A DNA stretch of 64,000 bases from Cotesia glomerata (GCF_020080835.1 NC_058158.1:12710001-12774000); one strand, 5' to 3'. Counted from the first letter of the stretch, positions 13,830 to 26,619 are shown. A program made the numbers and translations. Notes: a model not told the origin generated them from the sequence alone.

Positions 13830-13947
13830 TACAGTCGAGCTCTCTGTATTGGACCTCTCTGTATTTGACCACATTCTTCGTCTGTATTTGACAATTTTAC
13901 TCAGCTCTTATGGACAAGGACGAGTCAAATACAGAGCGTTGACTGTA
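13830..13947. mobile_element. Small TIR element
   Basis: The left end TACAGTC..GAGCTCTCTGTAT and the right end ATACAGAGCG..GACTGTA are inverted copies. The interior repeats 'ctctgtatttgac'. At 118 bp it can only be non-autonomous. Confidence 0.65.
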
Positions 13948-15974
13948 TAATAAAGTTTTTTTGTATGATAAAGTTTTTTTTTTAAATCAAACAATTCATG
14001 AGATTTTTGTCATTACCCTTACAAAATTACACTGTACAACTCACGTTACTTCTTGAGCTAGTGGTGGCAAATATATTATGCCACTCGTAAAATTAAGTTT
14101 TTATGATCATTTTATGGACGCATAGCGGCCCGTCGATCTTTGAAGGATACCCACGGGCGTTTGCTTCTTGCTAAGACTGTATTGAGGGGGCTCATGAGCT
14201 TCTTCACACTGTAAACTAGCTTCTACCGATTTTCTCATTTTTTTTTTCATCACTATCATAACTTTGAATTTTTTATAGATGATCTATAATATCATCGTTA
14301 TTATTACTATTTCTTTAGCAATCATTTTACTCGTCCATTGATCCATTCGGGATCATTATATCATTACACACACCATTAAGTTGATTATACTCCATAAATA
14401 TCCGTTTTTGTCGAAATATTATTTCGTCACTTTAAAATCAATAAAAAAATAACAAAGCATTCAGTTATTATTAGAATGTAATTATAATTATACTTTAACT
14501 TTTACATGAGACAAATGTGAATCACCTAAGCGTGCACTAGAAAATAACCGTCGGATTCTATTTTCTAATGCTCATATTTAAACCCTGAATGCTTCACTTT
14601 CTCTTGCAGCAAAAAATCTAAGAGAAATTTTACTGGGAAATATAAATAATAAAATTTTTTTATTGTTGATTAATCAATTGAAAAATTAATTATATAAAAA
14701 TTTATAGTTCGAACTAATGGATAAAATATCAAAGATAATAAATTTTTTTTCTGTTTAAATTGTTTTTGTGATTTCATAGTCTTTGAAATTATTATTATTT
14801 TATTTAAACATTTCAATGCGATAATTAAAAAAATTCACAACATAAAAATGAATCAAAAATAAAGAAGTGAAAAAACTTTACTTTCATCGTTGAAAAAATT
14901 AAATAATTATTACACAGTAAAAAATCTTTCAATGGCTCAAAATAATGTTGTTCAAAATTCTTACACAAACTGTTTAGCAATAATTTAATATAATTATATT
15001 ACACCAATAAACCAAAGTGTTAAATATTTTAATATTTAAAATAATAATTGTTGGCACAATCAAAGAAAATTTAACTACGTTCTTTTAATAAAGCAAATTA
15101 AGAAAAAGTTAGTTTTGATGGAAAAAAAAATGTTTTTCGCTTTCAACAACTTGAAAATTGACAGAAATTACTCAGCATTCATCGAAAACTATAATAAAGT
15201 CAATTAATAACTTTTCCAATCTCTTTTTCGTCATTTATTTTTTTAAGTGAAATATTTTCCGTGAAGCAAAAAAATGATTCAGTGTAAAAAAGAAAAAATA
15301 ATAATTTCATAAATATTATAGCTCGTGTAATACAAACAAAAAATTCAATCCACTATATAAATGTATGTATGCACATGTATATTTATATTGCACCTAAAAA
15401 TAAAAATGACTAGAATTCATATCTTTGTTTTTTTATACTTGAAAAAGGATAAAGAGAAAAACATATTATTTTCGTTGAATTATTTATAGAGTTTCTGTCA
15501 AAAGAACTGACGATATTATTTTAGTCGGATATATTTTATTCTATTCCTTTTGACTTGCAGATAGTACCTCATATACATGGATGTATTAAATTCATAAATG
15601 TGTTATATTTACACATATAAGATGTCTTTAAACTACCTTGAGCACTACGGCGTACTTCCCAGAGAACGCAATACTCCTTAATAGACTTAAAACAAGGTTA
15701 GATAAAAAAAGGTCATCGACCGATACTTTGATATCAAGTTTAAAGAGGAAATTGACTCTATTTAGAGCGTAATAAAATTACTTTTCGATGGCTGATTTAA
15801 GTTAATGGTATAAAAGGTGTGCTTCTCATCGTATCTAATATTCTTTAGTTGTAATAAGAATCATCATAGAACTCATAAACAGTAATTAACACATTGAATA
15901 TCATTCAATTATCTTTTGACTCATTAATTAATATTATTTTGTTTATTTTTTATTTTTACTCACATATGTTACAA
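13948..15974. other. AT-rich non-coding DNA
   Basis: No gene, exon pair or RNA is recognisable. Sequence around 14040-14220 is somewhat GC-richer but has no sustained frame. Confidence 0.5.
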
Positions 15975-16569
15975 TACACGGGAAAAAATTTCTGGGAAAA
16001 TTTACGATAAAACTATTGTAAAGCTGGACTATACTTTTATTACTATTAATTGTCAAATATTTTAGAAGAAAAAATACTATTTATTTATGATAAAATACGA
16101 TATTCCTATTGTAAAAAGTAAGAGATGAAAATTTCCAGTGCTGCCTCTGGAAAGGATACGGGCCTTAGTTTACTTCGGATAGCGTAGAGGGAGAGTCTCT
16201 GGCTGCCAACACAGAGGTCTGGGTTCGATTCCCAGATAGCACGAAAATGGCGGTTTCTTTTTTGGATTACTGTACAGGTACCAATTAGTCCAACCTTCTA
16301 TCTCTCTCCCTCCCTAATATTTCTTTTAAAAAAACCAACTGTGAATTTTCACAATAGTTGAATTGTAAAGTTCACAAACACATATTGTATAATTTGCTCT
16401 ATAGTATTCGACTTTTTAAGACTCTTGCTAGTCTTATTTGTTGGATAAAATTTACAATAGTAGATCGTAAAAATTACTTAATGAGAAGTATAGTCCACCG
16501 TTACTATTTTATTTAGTAAAAATTACAATAGTAAAATAGTAAAAACTCCTTCAATTTTCTTTCCGTGTA
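15975..16569. mobile_element. TIR element containing a tRNA-derived unit
   Basis: The outer ends are TACACGGGAAAAAATT and, on the other strand, TACACGGAAAGAAAATT. Inside both ends the words TTTACGATAAAACTATTGTAA-like and GGACTATACTT recur in inverted order. CACGG is flanked by TA on each side. The centre is occupied by the tRNA-like segment at 16171-16250, so a SINE has inserted into a MITE or the MITE has captured it. Confidence 0.6.
16171..16250 (+). repeat. tRNA-derived SINE head (box A and box B)
   Basis: Box A-like TAGCGTAGAGGGAGAG lies at 16180-16195. An exact Pol III box B, GGTTCGATTCC, lies at 16222-16232 inside a T-arm CTGGG-TTCGATT-CCCAG. The acceptor ends do not pair, so this is not a functional tRNA gene. 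It shares its layout and much wording with the minus-strand unit at 46668-46742, which indicates a dispersed SINE family. Confidence 0.6.
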
Positions 16570-16978
16570 GATAGACATCTTGACAAAAATATTTCTACGA
16601 AACAGAACTTGTTGAAAAATAAAAAATATGGCATTTGATCTGATATAGAAGAAAAGACAAAGGGAATTGAAATTCAGTATAACTGATCTCGGTTTCTACG
16701 GCAACCAACCCCTTGTCTTAGCATTTTTTTATACCAACAAAATCACGTCACAAAAATAAACCATCTATATGATATGTGTATTATTTGTATGTGCTAGTAG
16801 CTGCTTGGGCTATATTTTTGTGACCACTCGGTTTTCTTTTTAGTGTAACTTATGTCACGAAAAATAATTTCGACCCACTGTTGTTCGAAGCCTTTAGCCT
16901 TTTTTTTTATTTTTATACAACCCACGATTGAATGATACACGAGAGAAAAAAATTTTTCAGGTTACTTGAAGCATAAGT

Positions 16979-17150
16979 ATATTGATAAAAAATTTACTTA
17001 ATTCAAGAGTGAAAATTTTGAATCAAGAAATTTATTTTGAAGCATTTGATCATTTGAATCAGCCAGAAGAATTATTTTACTTGATTCACGTCAAAGAAAT
17101 TTTTCAAAAGATGTCTTTTTATGAATCAAGTTTATTTTGTTACAATATGA
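16979..17150. mobile_element. Decayed MITE of the TTCTTGA family
   Basis: It begins TATTGATAAAAAATTTACTT and contains 'aattcaagag', 'gaatcaagaa', 'acttgattca' and 'tgaatcaag' words of the family. The right end is not clear. The open frame across it (16982-17200) is a by-product of the repeat. Confidence 0.45.
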
Positions 17151-17285
17151 ATTCAATAATTATTCGTAGAATTGCGGGTTCGTCTACTGTCAGCAATTAA
17201 AAATCATAAAATTAACAGAATTACATTTTTTTGGTGTAATCGCAATTTTTCTTTTTAAAATTTATTAAAAATAGAATAATATCAT

Positions 17286-17486
17286 ACACAGAAAAAAGAA
17301 TCTAACTTGAATCAAGTAAATAATTTTGAAGAACTTCATCTTTTTGGTTTGAGTAGAAAAAATTTTAAACTAAGAAACCTTTGTTCGTTTAAGTAAATTT
17401 TCGTTAATTCAGAAATTTTTCTTGTTTCAAGACAGCAAAACTCGTAAAAATTATTTTCTTGGTTCAAGAATTTTCCTTTTCATCAG
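17286..17486. mobile_element. MITE of the TTCTTGA family
   Basis: It starts ACACAGAAAAAAGAATC and carries the same ordered words as the 6328 and 13490 copies. It ends near CTTTTCATCAG. Confidence 0.5.
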
Positions 17487-19002
17487 AATTTATATATACA
17501 GAAAAAAAGTTACCTTGAATAAATCATCGATTTTTTTTTAAATATATTTTTTTTCCAGCTTGAATGATTTTCAACAAACTTTTTTCTCGATAGTATTTTC
17601 GCAAATAATGTTTTTTGAAATTATAAATTTTTTTCTCTCAGGTTAATTTCTATTTGTTTGCCTCAAACGAAAGTTTTCCTAGAAATTTTTCTTTCAGAAG
17701 AATTTAGTAAAATTAAGAAAACCAAATTGAAAAATCCTATTTTATTTTCAGCAATAAATCGGAAATTCTACTGTCAAGTATAGCTAACAATTTTTTGTTA
17801 TTTTAGAAAATGATTAATAACCCTATTTTAAAAAAGAGTAAAAAAATGCGACTGATTTATTAAGAAATTTTATTAAAATAATCCAGAGCCTGTAGAAATT
17901 TCCATAACTTTTTTCTTAAGTAATGAAAATTTCTTTGGTTACTTAAAAGTAATGTTGTCCCAAAGTTATTATAACAAACGTTCAAGTTTGTGTGTGAGTA
18001 TATAGAAAAACACGGGCTACTGCCATGTTGAGCTAGTGTAGAAACTTGGTTGGATAAATTGTGATCTCGGATTGGCCCGAACGCCGTAGAGAAAGCACAT
18101 TCGACGAGGGTGCGCACAAGTAAGAGATAATAAATGTAACGAACCGAAGAGAGAGAAAGAAAATGTGAAAAGGGAGGTAGGAGTCTTTCAGTGTCTCAAC
18201 GCCCCGTTGAAATTGGCACGCGTCGTATCCTTAACTTTTAGGACCCTGCTTCCATCATCTTACTGTCTCTTTCCCTCCTCAACTAACATACCCTCACATT
18301 TTTACGTTTTAGGGCACTTCTCAACTTTTTCTCACTCCTGCTGTACACTTAACTTCTCTCAGCTGTCCAATCTAAAGACTACTTACAAACCCTGTATCAT
18401 ATCCTGACTAGAAAAGGTTTTAATTCTGCCTTCCATTCGCAGAAATAATTTTTTTTTTATTTTATGTTCAAAGGGTTCTCTTGCTACTTATTTTATTCAT
18501 TTCTCTATGGATATATAAGTCAGGATAAAATTTCATCAAGAAAAATGAAAAAATTTTCCAATCATAAATTTCTTTGCTCAAGATTCGATTGAAATTTAAA
18601 TATTTAATTTTTATCAATTTTGTTATGAAATAATCACCAACATTTGTGTCTTCCATTTGATAGATATATTATATATAGCCTTGTATGAGTTGAATAGAAT
18701 TTTTCAATCAATTTGACCAATTCTTCAAACAAAGATAATCGAGAGTTACCTTCTTGGGTAAAGAACATTTTTTTTAATATATTTAGTTATATTTATAGTT
18801 AAAGCTAGATGACTATCAAAATTTTTGATCGATTGATGTCAATAACGAAGTTGGGTATTCTATAGATAAGAAAAAATAGCTTGATTAATAAGCAAAAATG
18901 TTCAATTAAAAAGATTATTTTGAAAAAAACCTGTTGTCTTCAAGAATTAATTCTTCTATTTATTAAGTTCTTGATTTCAGATTTCCATATTTCTAATCAA
19001 GA
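17487..19002. other. Non-coding DNA with a GC-richer islet at 18.0-18.4 kb
   Basis: No supported gene. The islet 18000-18410 contains a GAGA tract (aagagagagaaag, about 18146-18160), a GCCAT word (about 18022) and GC-rich blocks such as GGCACGCGTCG. These are the kinds of motif found in insect Polycomb response elements, but with only single matches the assignment is weak. Open frames on both strands here look like shadows of base composition. Confidence 0.35.
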
Positions 19003-19096
19003 CACAGTAAAAAATTTTGCGTCATTGCGTCAAAAAAATTTGTGTTAAATATTTAACACAGAAATTGACGCAATGACGCAAAAGTTTTTAATGTGT
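19003..19096. mobile_element. Short MITE, GCGTCATTGCGTCA family
   Basis: The arms CACAGTAAAAAATTTTGCG TCATTGCGTCAAA and the complementary TTGACGCAATGACGCAA..GTG surround a short 'tgttaaatatttaaca' core. A longer copy of the same family is nested in the hAT element at 41586-41793. Confidence 0.75.
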
Positions 19097-19135
19097 AACT
19101 ATAGTTACATGATTTAAAAGTATATTAAAAGTATT

Positions 19136-19378
19136 ACACTGAAAAAAATAAATAGCGATTCAAGAGAAAAACTCGTGAACCAAGAACATCATTTTAAAGG
19201 GTTTGATCGTCTGAATCAAGCAGAAAAGATTTTGAACTAAGAAATTGTTTTTAATTCAAGTCAATTTTACTTAATTCAAAAATTTTTTGACTTAATTTAA
19301 AATAGAGGAATTCTTCAAAGTGATTTTTTTTGTCTCAAAATTGCTTACTATTAATCAGTCTAATTTTTTTCTATCAGT
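19136..19378. mobile_element. MITE of the TTCTTGA family
   Basis: It starts ACACTGAAAAAAATAAATAG and ends TTTTCTATCAGT, with 'gattcaagag', 'tgaatcaagcag' and 'aattcaag' words between. The left CACTG is preceded by TA. Confidence 0.55.
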
Positions 19379-20001
19379 TTTAAATAGTTTTATTAAGTGC
19401 CGATCCCATCTTTTTCTCGTGTCGCACTCACGGCGAGAAACGGTCCTATCCTTGTTGCACTCGTGATGATAAAGCTAATTGCAGTTTTATGTTTTTCTCT
19501 TAAACAAATGAGAATTTCGAAAAAAACGCTCAGCTATAAAATAGATAATTAAAAAATCTATCACGTAGCAGAGTGCTTTTTTCGAAAATCTTCTTTGTTT
19601 AGACGAGAAATGAAAAGTTGCAATCATAGGGACCGGCTCTTAAACAAAATTTTAGTCACAAGAATTTTGACACTTATGTATGTTTTATAACGTAAAAAAA
19701 TCATAGAACTTCCTTGTTATCCTGATAAGTAAAAAGTAACAAGAACTTCATTAAAATGTTGCCATGGATGTTGATAAAACGAGTTGAGATCACGAAAAAT
19801 AATAAATAACAGAGTATGTAGGGATGAAAAAAGCTTTACTCATCTCCGTCAAAAAGAAGCGACTATCAAAAGTAAACTTATCTTTCTTTGTAGGGAGAAT
19901 GAAAAGGATTCGGATATCCGTTAATGTCTCAATATTCTTTTGAAGTTTTTTTTTATCAGTAAAAATTTTTTTTGTGTTGAAGGAAAAAAGAAATAGTTAT
20001 T

Positions 20002-20218
20002 TTCGATACGTATGCGCAAAGGCAGGGATTTTGACGGCTTGAAGTGACGTCACGAGTTTGAGACTATGGCGCATTCTTATCAAGACCGAGTTATTTATCC
20101 GGACGAGCGTAGCGAGTCCGGATATAGTACGAGGTCTTGATAAATGTATCATAGTCTCAAACGCGTGACGTCACTTCAAGTTTGTCAGAATCCCTACCTT
20201 TGAGCATAAAGTATCGAA
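20002..20218. mobile_element. Palindromic MITE carrying two TGACGTCA sites
   Basis: Inverted arms of about 60-70 bp start TTCGATAC and pass through AAAGGCAGGGATT and TTGAAGTGACGTCAC. The counterparts on the right are CTTTATGCTCAAAGG and GTGACGTCACTTCAAG on the opposite strand. A central stem, TCCGGACGAGCG / CGAGTCCGGA, caps the hairpin. The octamer TGACGTCA, the perfect CREB/ATF site, sits in each arm (20045-20052 and 20166-20173). Confidence 0.75.
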
Positions 20219-20229
20219 CATAATTTTAT

Positions 20230-20636
20230 CATATCAATTGTGAAAGTTGGATTTGAAAGAATCGTGAAAAATGTCTTATCATTGTTTATTTTATTTAAAG
20301 TAATTGCCATAGTAGTTAAATTAGGTGGAGTTGATGTTTTTGTTAATATTTCACTCATTTTTATTAATAACTTTATAATTTAAACACAAAGCCTGTCACA
20401 CGAGATTAAATAGCGACGGATTAAATCTACGTATATGTTGAAGTCGTTTACAAGATTCGATTATAGTGTATTTTAGCAGCCGTGCAGAAATGTAGAGACA
20501 GATAGAGAGAGAGAGAGAGAGAAGTTACTTTTCGATACTAGTACGAGGTAAATTAACTAAACTATAGAGTGTCAGAAATCGTATTCTTTGCGCCCTCTGT
20601 GTGTTGCTTGAAAATCCAACTTTCACGGTTGATATG
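20230..20636. mobile_element. TIR element, 27-bp ends
   Basis: CATATCAATTGTGAAAGTTGG at the left and, on the other strand, CATATCAACCGTGAAAGTTGG at the right are inverted copies. The interior is non-coding and includes an (AG)n tract at about 20502-20522. Confidence 0.65.
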
Positions 20637-23321
20637 TCAAAAAAAATTTATTTCTATTCAGATGGAATAGTATTTATAAATATAAAAAACAAGATTAAAT
20701 CAGATAAAAATAACAAATTTATTATTTACTAAAAAAAATTTAATTTTTGTACAAAACTCATTTTAGAATATAAGATCAAGAAATTATATTTTATTTATGA
20801 CGATTCAAGTTTTTTTGATATCTGAAAAAGTTTGTTACCATTATAACGTCATATTTAATGAATTATTTTTTACTACTCACTTAATATCTGCAAATAAAAA
20901 ATCATCAAAATATTTAATATAGTTTCATCTTATTTAATATTAAGTAATCACTATACTTAAAAAATATATAATATATAATATTATTTAAATAACGAATTAT
21001 TCTTCTGAATTTCATTTTTTTAACATAAGATAAATTTGATAAATTTTCATTTCTGAAAAAGGAAGGGATGAGAATATTATTTTTCTGTTTGATACGAAAA
21101 TTAAATAAAGCAGAAAAGATAAAAAAAATACCGTACTTGTTATTTATGTTACATATATTTATCTATGGTTGTTTCCCACACTTATCAAAGTGCTAATGAC
21201 AAGTTTTTAATATCCTTGAAGTGAAGCGGAAACCGATGTTCGCTTACAGACAAATACATGTATGTATACTGATCGTAAAATACCAGTTAATTTTATCGGC
21301 AATAAATTTACACTCTTGCTCGATTCCATATGTACTTGAATGATGGCACTCGTTCATCACTCCTGTACAATTGTCCAAATTTCCCATACATGTTTACATA
21401 TTTTTAAATTGGTCTTAATGTGAATGAAAAAGGTTCAAATTGAATTTTCATTCATCATTAGAATTTTAATCATATTTTTTGGATAAAAACAGAATCTGAA
21501 GCTTGATAGTCAGAATACCTGGTAACTTATACATTAAAGACTATTTTTAAAACTCTTAATCGACCTTGCAATATATTTATAGATAACTTTAATGTTGACT
21601 CATATGTTTGATTTAGTAAATTAATACGAGTTCGTTGACCTTTTTTAATTGTTTTAATATTATAACGATGAAGAAATAACGTTTGACTATATAAAATCCG
21701 TGATAAGTTCATTGAATGTATTTATGTGATTCGAACGACAAAAACATATTTTGGAACTTTAAGATACAAGACTTCTGACCACTCTTTTATGTCAACAAGA
21801 TTCACATAAAAGAGGCAAATCCACAAGGGTTGTTTCGAGTTTAACCGTGAAATTTTTTTCACTTGAAACATTCAATTGTTGATTTTCTACATTTTTTTGT
21901 CACCTATTTGCTTTAAAATTTCATGCTTGGGTTGAGTTATGAATAAAAGGGTTAAAGTGACAAAAAAAAGTTTCTGAGCTGGGAAAATTTATCTCTTTAA
22001 AAAAATGTGTCCAAAATTTTTCTTTTATTTAAATATCTGTTTACGTTCAACTCTTTTAAAAAAAATATTAAAGATCACGTTTTCAATTAGTGAAAGTTCC
22101 ATACAAAAACTCAAGTTAAATATTTTTATTTCGCGTATTAAATTTAGTCAAGGCAGAAAAGAAAACGGTATAATAGTTAAACTAGATTTTTTCGCTGTAA
22201 TCCATAAATATATCAGTATAATTTGATCACATGATGTATATAAATTTTTCATTATTCTATTCTATACTAAATATAATTTTTTATATTTTCTGTACATCTA
22301 TCTTTGTATCATCTCAAATTCTTCGGGTGTGGCTCATAAAATCGTTTTAACCCTCCAGAATGACTGCTCATCTCAACCATTCAGAGAGGGTACTTTCGAG
22401 TTGAATCGAAGAAATTCAATCATTTTCATAAAGTAAGATTAGTCCAAGCTTTTCCACTTTAAAATATTTTTGTTCTCAACTTTCTATTAAAGGAATTGCT
22501 AGTGATATTGAAGTGTAACTAAATATTATAATAAATATTTTTACATAACTAACAAAAAATTTTTTGCAAAATTTCACTTTGAATTGCATGAGTCAGATAA
22601 ACTCAGCTAAAAAGTGAGAAAACTTTGAAATTTTTTATAAATTCAAGTTAGACTTTTAGCAGTGTAACTTTTGCAGAAGCGAATTTATCAGAAAATCATA
22701 AGAGATTTTTTTTGTAGAGAGTAAAATTTCCTACAAAAAATATATGTCGATTATTGTGATGTTTCTTCTTATTCCATAGAAAAAAATTAATTGCTAAAGA
22801 TAAAAAAAATCTCATTTTATTTGAATAGGAAATGTAAAATGAATTCAGCATGGTTTAATGTTCAAACTTATAGCTTTATTTTTAAATTGATATTTTTTTT
22901 AGAACAAAAACTAAAAATTTAGGGGGTAATGCAAAAAATTCCAACTTTGGAAATACTTAATACTTTTGAAATACTTAATACTTTATAAAAAGTGTCATAA
23001 ACACTTCTTGTCCGAAGAAAATATGAAATACATTTATGATTATACGGTTGAATTTTTAAAATGAATAAAAAGTTAATGATGGTCCGGTAAGTGATTATAC
23101 ACGAAAGTTTGTTCTCACCTTAAGAGGTTATGCAACCATAAACTGTTTTATATGTTATAGAAGTTTATATACCCTTGGTTGTACATCCAGTATTAAGTCT
23201 TTTGTAGCAAACTTTACTCAAAATTCTTTGAATACGTAACCGACTATTATATAAAGTAGTTTGTTGGAAAGAATATCATAGTATAAGTTTTAACTAGTTC
23301 ATTTTTTGTTTATTTTTACAG
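20637..23321. other. AT-rich non-coding DNA
   Basis: No gene recognised. Frames at 21527-21712 and 22005-22226 are lysine/phenylalanine/isoleucine-rich by composition only. A slightly GC-richer patch lies at 22320-22420. Confidence 0.45.
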
Positions 23322-23414
23322 GCTGAGGTTTTCTTCTGTAAACTTGTGAATAAAAGGCCTCAAAGTGTTCGGCACCGTGGAGAAGCCGTTTCACCCATTC
23401 GAGCTCTGCCGAAG
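23322..23414 (+). other. Candidate exon A upstream of Abd-B
   Basis: A pyrimidine tract plus TTTTTACAG ends at 23321 and a GAAG|GTACAT donor follows 23414, bounding 93 nt that are clearly GC-richer than the AT-rich surroundings. One frame is open across all 31 codons; the other two frames are closed in their first half. The next candidate exon lies 89 bp downstream, a normal insect intron size. On the Drosophila pattern, upstream Abd-B promoters make transcripts whose 5' exons are largely non-coding, so a leader exon is the favoured reading. A fragment of an unrelated gene is not excluded. Confidence 0.45.
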
Positions 23415-23503
23415 GTACATGTCTTTATTAACCATTACGAATGTATTAGCATAAATTGTGTGATTTATTTATTATAAATAACGCATTTATTTTTGATATT
23501 CAG

Positions 23504-23547
23504 GCTCTCTGGCGTGTTTCCCCAAGGAACCCTGCCTGGCATACAAG
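23504..23547 (+). other. Candidate exon B upstream of Abd-B
   Basis: 44 nt lie between TTTTTGATATTCAG (ends 23503) and AAG|GTCAGT (donor at 23548), both good splice consensus. The exon is GC-richer than its flanks. All three frames stay open when it is joined to exon A, so coding capacity cannot be judged. No third partner exon is visible before the Abd-B region. Confidence 0.45.
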
Positions 23548-26500
23548 GTCAGTATAAATATTAAATACTTATAATATATTGTGATAAAAATACTTGGCAA
23601 CCGTAATCAATATTCGTATGCATTAAGTCGAAGTGTTTTGCGTCAATAAAAAATTATTGCTGGTAAACGATTGAAATATTCAAGTTGTACTTAGATCAGG
23701 ATAATAAAAAAATTATAGCACCAAAATTAACAATATGATATTTAAGTTTCACGATGATCTGGATGTTATTAGTCGATACATGGAAACTTTTGAATTTTTT
23801 TCCTCTACGTTACATACATTAAGTATTCTATTAAAGTTTCTCCAGTTTATTATAATTCATGGTAATTACAATTAATTATAATCCATAATTGGCTCTTATT
23901 ATCAAGTTCACTAACTTCTTAACAAATAAATTAATAAATACAGACAAAATAAAATAAAAATATTATGTGCTTGTAGAAAATTAAAAGTACTATGTAATTA
24001 AAATTTTTTGAAATATATATTTTTCAAGTTATAGTTCTGAAAAATCATGTAAAAATTTTCAAATGTCAACTAACTTCGTTGTCATTTTAGAATGATTGGA
24101 AAACATCATAAAATTTATTAATTTTAGGGATTAGAAAAAAATAAATAAATTTTATCTGATTGTTGGAAAAGTCATCTTATCAGATTTTTTGGTTACCTTG
24201 AATTGTGTACATAAAAAATTTAAGGACTATATTATGTTTAGTAGAAATAATAGTTTATAGTAAAAATTTAAAAGTTTATTTAAAGTTCCTAAGACATTCA
24301 ATATTCCAAGAAATTTTCCTTCAACCCTGGAGAACACGTTTCCAGTCTCAAACAAAAAAGCCACATGGGGTGCTCACTACCCTGCGGCTTAAAATGTTTA
24401 AAAAAAAAAACTTTAGAGTAGTTCAAGATGAAACTAAAGCTGAGAAATTTTTTTTCAATGTTTAAGTATTTTAAAAGAAAAAATGTTGACTTATGGAAAA
24501 ATCGGTGGTGACAAAATAGTATAAAGAATAGGCGGTTTCTGGTTCTTAAAAATTTTCATATTGTAATTTCTAACAAAGACAGTGGTCTGGTTTCTGGATC
24601 TCATATTTGAAACAGATGTAGTTTTTTTTCTTTTATATTTTTTATTTAATTTTAATGAATTTAAATGGCAATTTTTTCGAATATTCATCAGTTTTGTTAA
24701 CTATTTTCAAAAAAATTTATTAATACTTATTCTTATTGACAAAATTAACAAATTTAATAAAGAATAATAAAAGCACAAATTTAATTTACAATTTATCCAT
24801 AAAATTATTTGACTTATGACACGTCGTATGTGGCCATTAAGGGTTAAATTTCAGTTCGTGTTGAGCGTCTGCCCAAAATCGGATTGTTTCACTTTGTAAA
24901 TTATGCATAGTTAATTTGCATTTCTTGGCAACCTCAAAGAAAAAAAAAACAAAATAAAATAAAATATTTAAAAAATTATTATGATGTAAAAAATAATTAC
25001 TTTAATTTGAAATTTAGTTTTATCAAAAACCAATTTAAAAATTAATTTAATTCTTTTTAATACCTTCTTTACGATATAAAAAAAATATAATTAGCTGATG
25101 TATTATTTTCCTCACATTTAAAATGACAATAAAATTTTGTAGTTATTCTTTTTATTGTTCAGATATCTATTGTCGATGATAGCGTATCAAAATTGTAATC
25201 TCCGCTGGAATTTTGTCAATAACTCAAGTAAATTAGTGACACAAAGAAAATTAACGATTTTTTTTTTCAGTTTTTAATATCTATATGATAGCAATTTTTA
25301 CAATGAAGCGATCGTAATATTTTCTACTCAGATGGTTCCATTGATCATCGAATATAGTTAAATCTAGCATTCATACATTAAAAACCATCATATAATTATA
25401 AAAACTAGTAAACTCTTTCAATTGAACACTGAAAATAAAATTGTAGGATACATCCTCACTTAAAACCATCAACTAATAAGAAATCCGACGTACACAAATA
25501 AGTGAAAAATTAAATTTGTGAAAAATAAAAAATAAATCGATTTTTTTTCGACTTATCGAATTATTTGAATTAAAAAAAAATTCTCTTTCGAGATCGTATT
25601 AAATTCATAAACTAGTAAAATTCCTTCGAATAAGTGAATATTTACTAATTTTTAGTACTAATTGAACGTTAGTTGTTCGGTTCTAATTCCAAAATAAGTT
25701 AATATTTACTTATTCGAGGGATTTTTCACTAATTCATGACTTAAATATGGATAGTAAATGTGACCATCTAGACGCAAACTCTTACGATCGTTTTATTGTA
25801 AAAATTACCATCTTATATCTATTAAAAACTAAATAAAAAAAATCGGTGATGCTGTTGAGATATTCTTCCTACATGATACTTCTATTTTCCCTGCAATTAC
25901 AAGCTTGTAAAAATGATTTAAATCTCATGAAACGAACTTACAACTCTCATCATTTTGCAACTGTCATTCTCATTATACCGTTACATTGTATATAATAATA
26001 ATATATCCACCCGAACTAATATTATAGGCTGCGTGTGCGTGGCTCGCGTGCAATTTGAAGTAAGGCGTGCTGCCCTCAGTTGTTGTCAGATCGTTTTACT
26101 TTAGTGCCCATAAAAGTACCGAGATTTAGACTGCACAATACATCCGCGACATATGTATTGCCCTGTATAGACGTTACATGTTACACATTAAACGCATTGT
26201 TCAGTACACACATCATAGGTCATGAAAATTGATACTGATTTTTTTTCTCTGCTATTAAATTTTCATATTGGACAAAAATAATTCAATCGTTATCTTAATG
26301 TGATTCTCATTTAGTTTTTCGAAATCACGCACTTGAATGACCTCGATTATTTTAGACGATAAACGTTCTGACGATAAAGTAATTCAACGCCAAGCAGAAG
26401 TAATGAAGAACAATAATGAGAAATGAAAAATATTAGTGGATATGACCTTCCTCAATATTTAACAAATAAATATGTTTTTTTTTTTTTTTTATCTATATCT

Positions 26501-26619
26501 TAATGTGTATACGAATGGGTATACAAAAATACGTATGGTATAATAGACCGAATTGTTGATTTTGAAAGGTCCTCCGGCAATAACTTTTGATCGGCAAGAC
26601 AGTAAAGTAGAGTCACATA
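23548..26619. other. AT-rich non-coding DNA
   Basis: No gene recognised. The segment includes a diverged hairpin at 25610-25737. Frames at 24205-24767 have low-complexity composition only. Confidence 0.45.
25610..25737. repeat. Imperfect inverted repeat
   Basis: ACTAGTAAAATTCCTTCGAA and TAAGTGAATATTTACT on the left pair with AGTAAATATTAACTTA-type and TTCGAGGGATTTTTCACTA on the right. Probably an old MITE. Confidence 0.5.

Noticed and set aside
16171..16250. Functional tRNA gene
   Set aside because: Box A and box B are present, but acceptor ends do not pair and the anticodon arm is not regular; a SINE head is the better reading.
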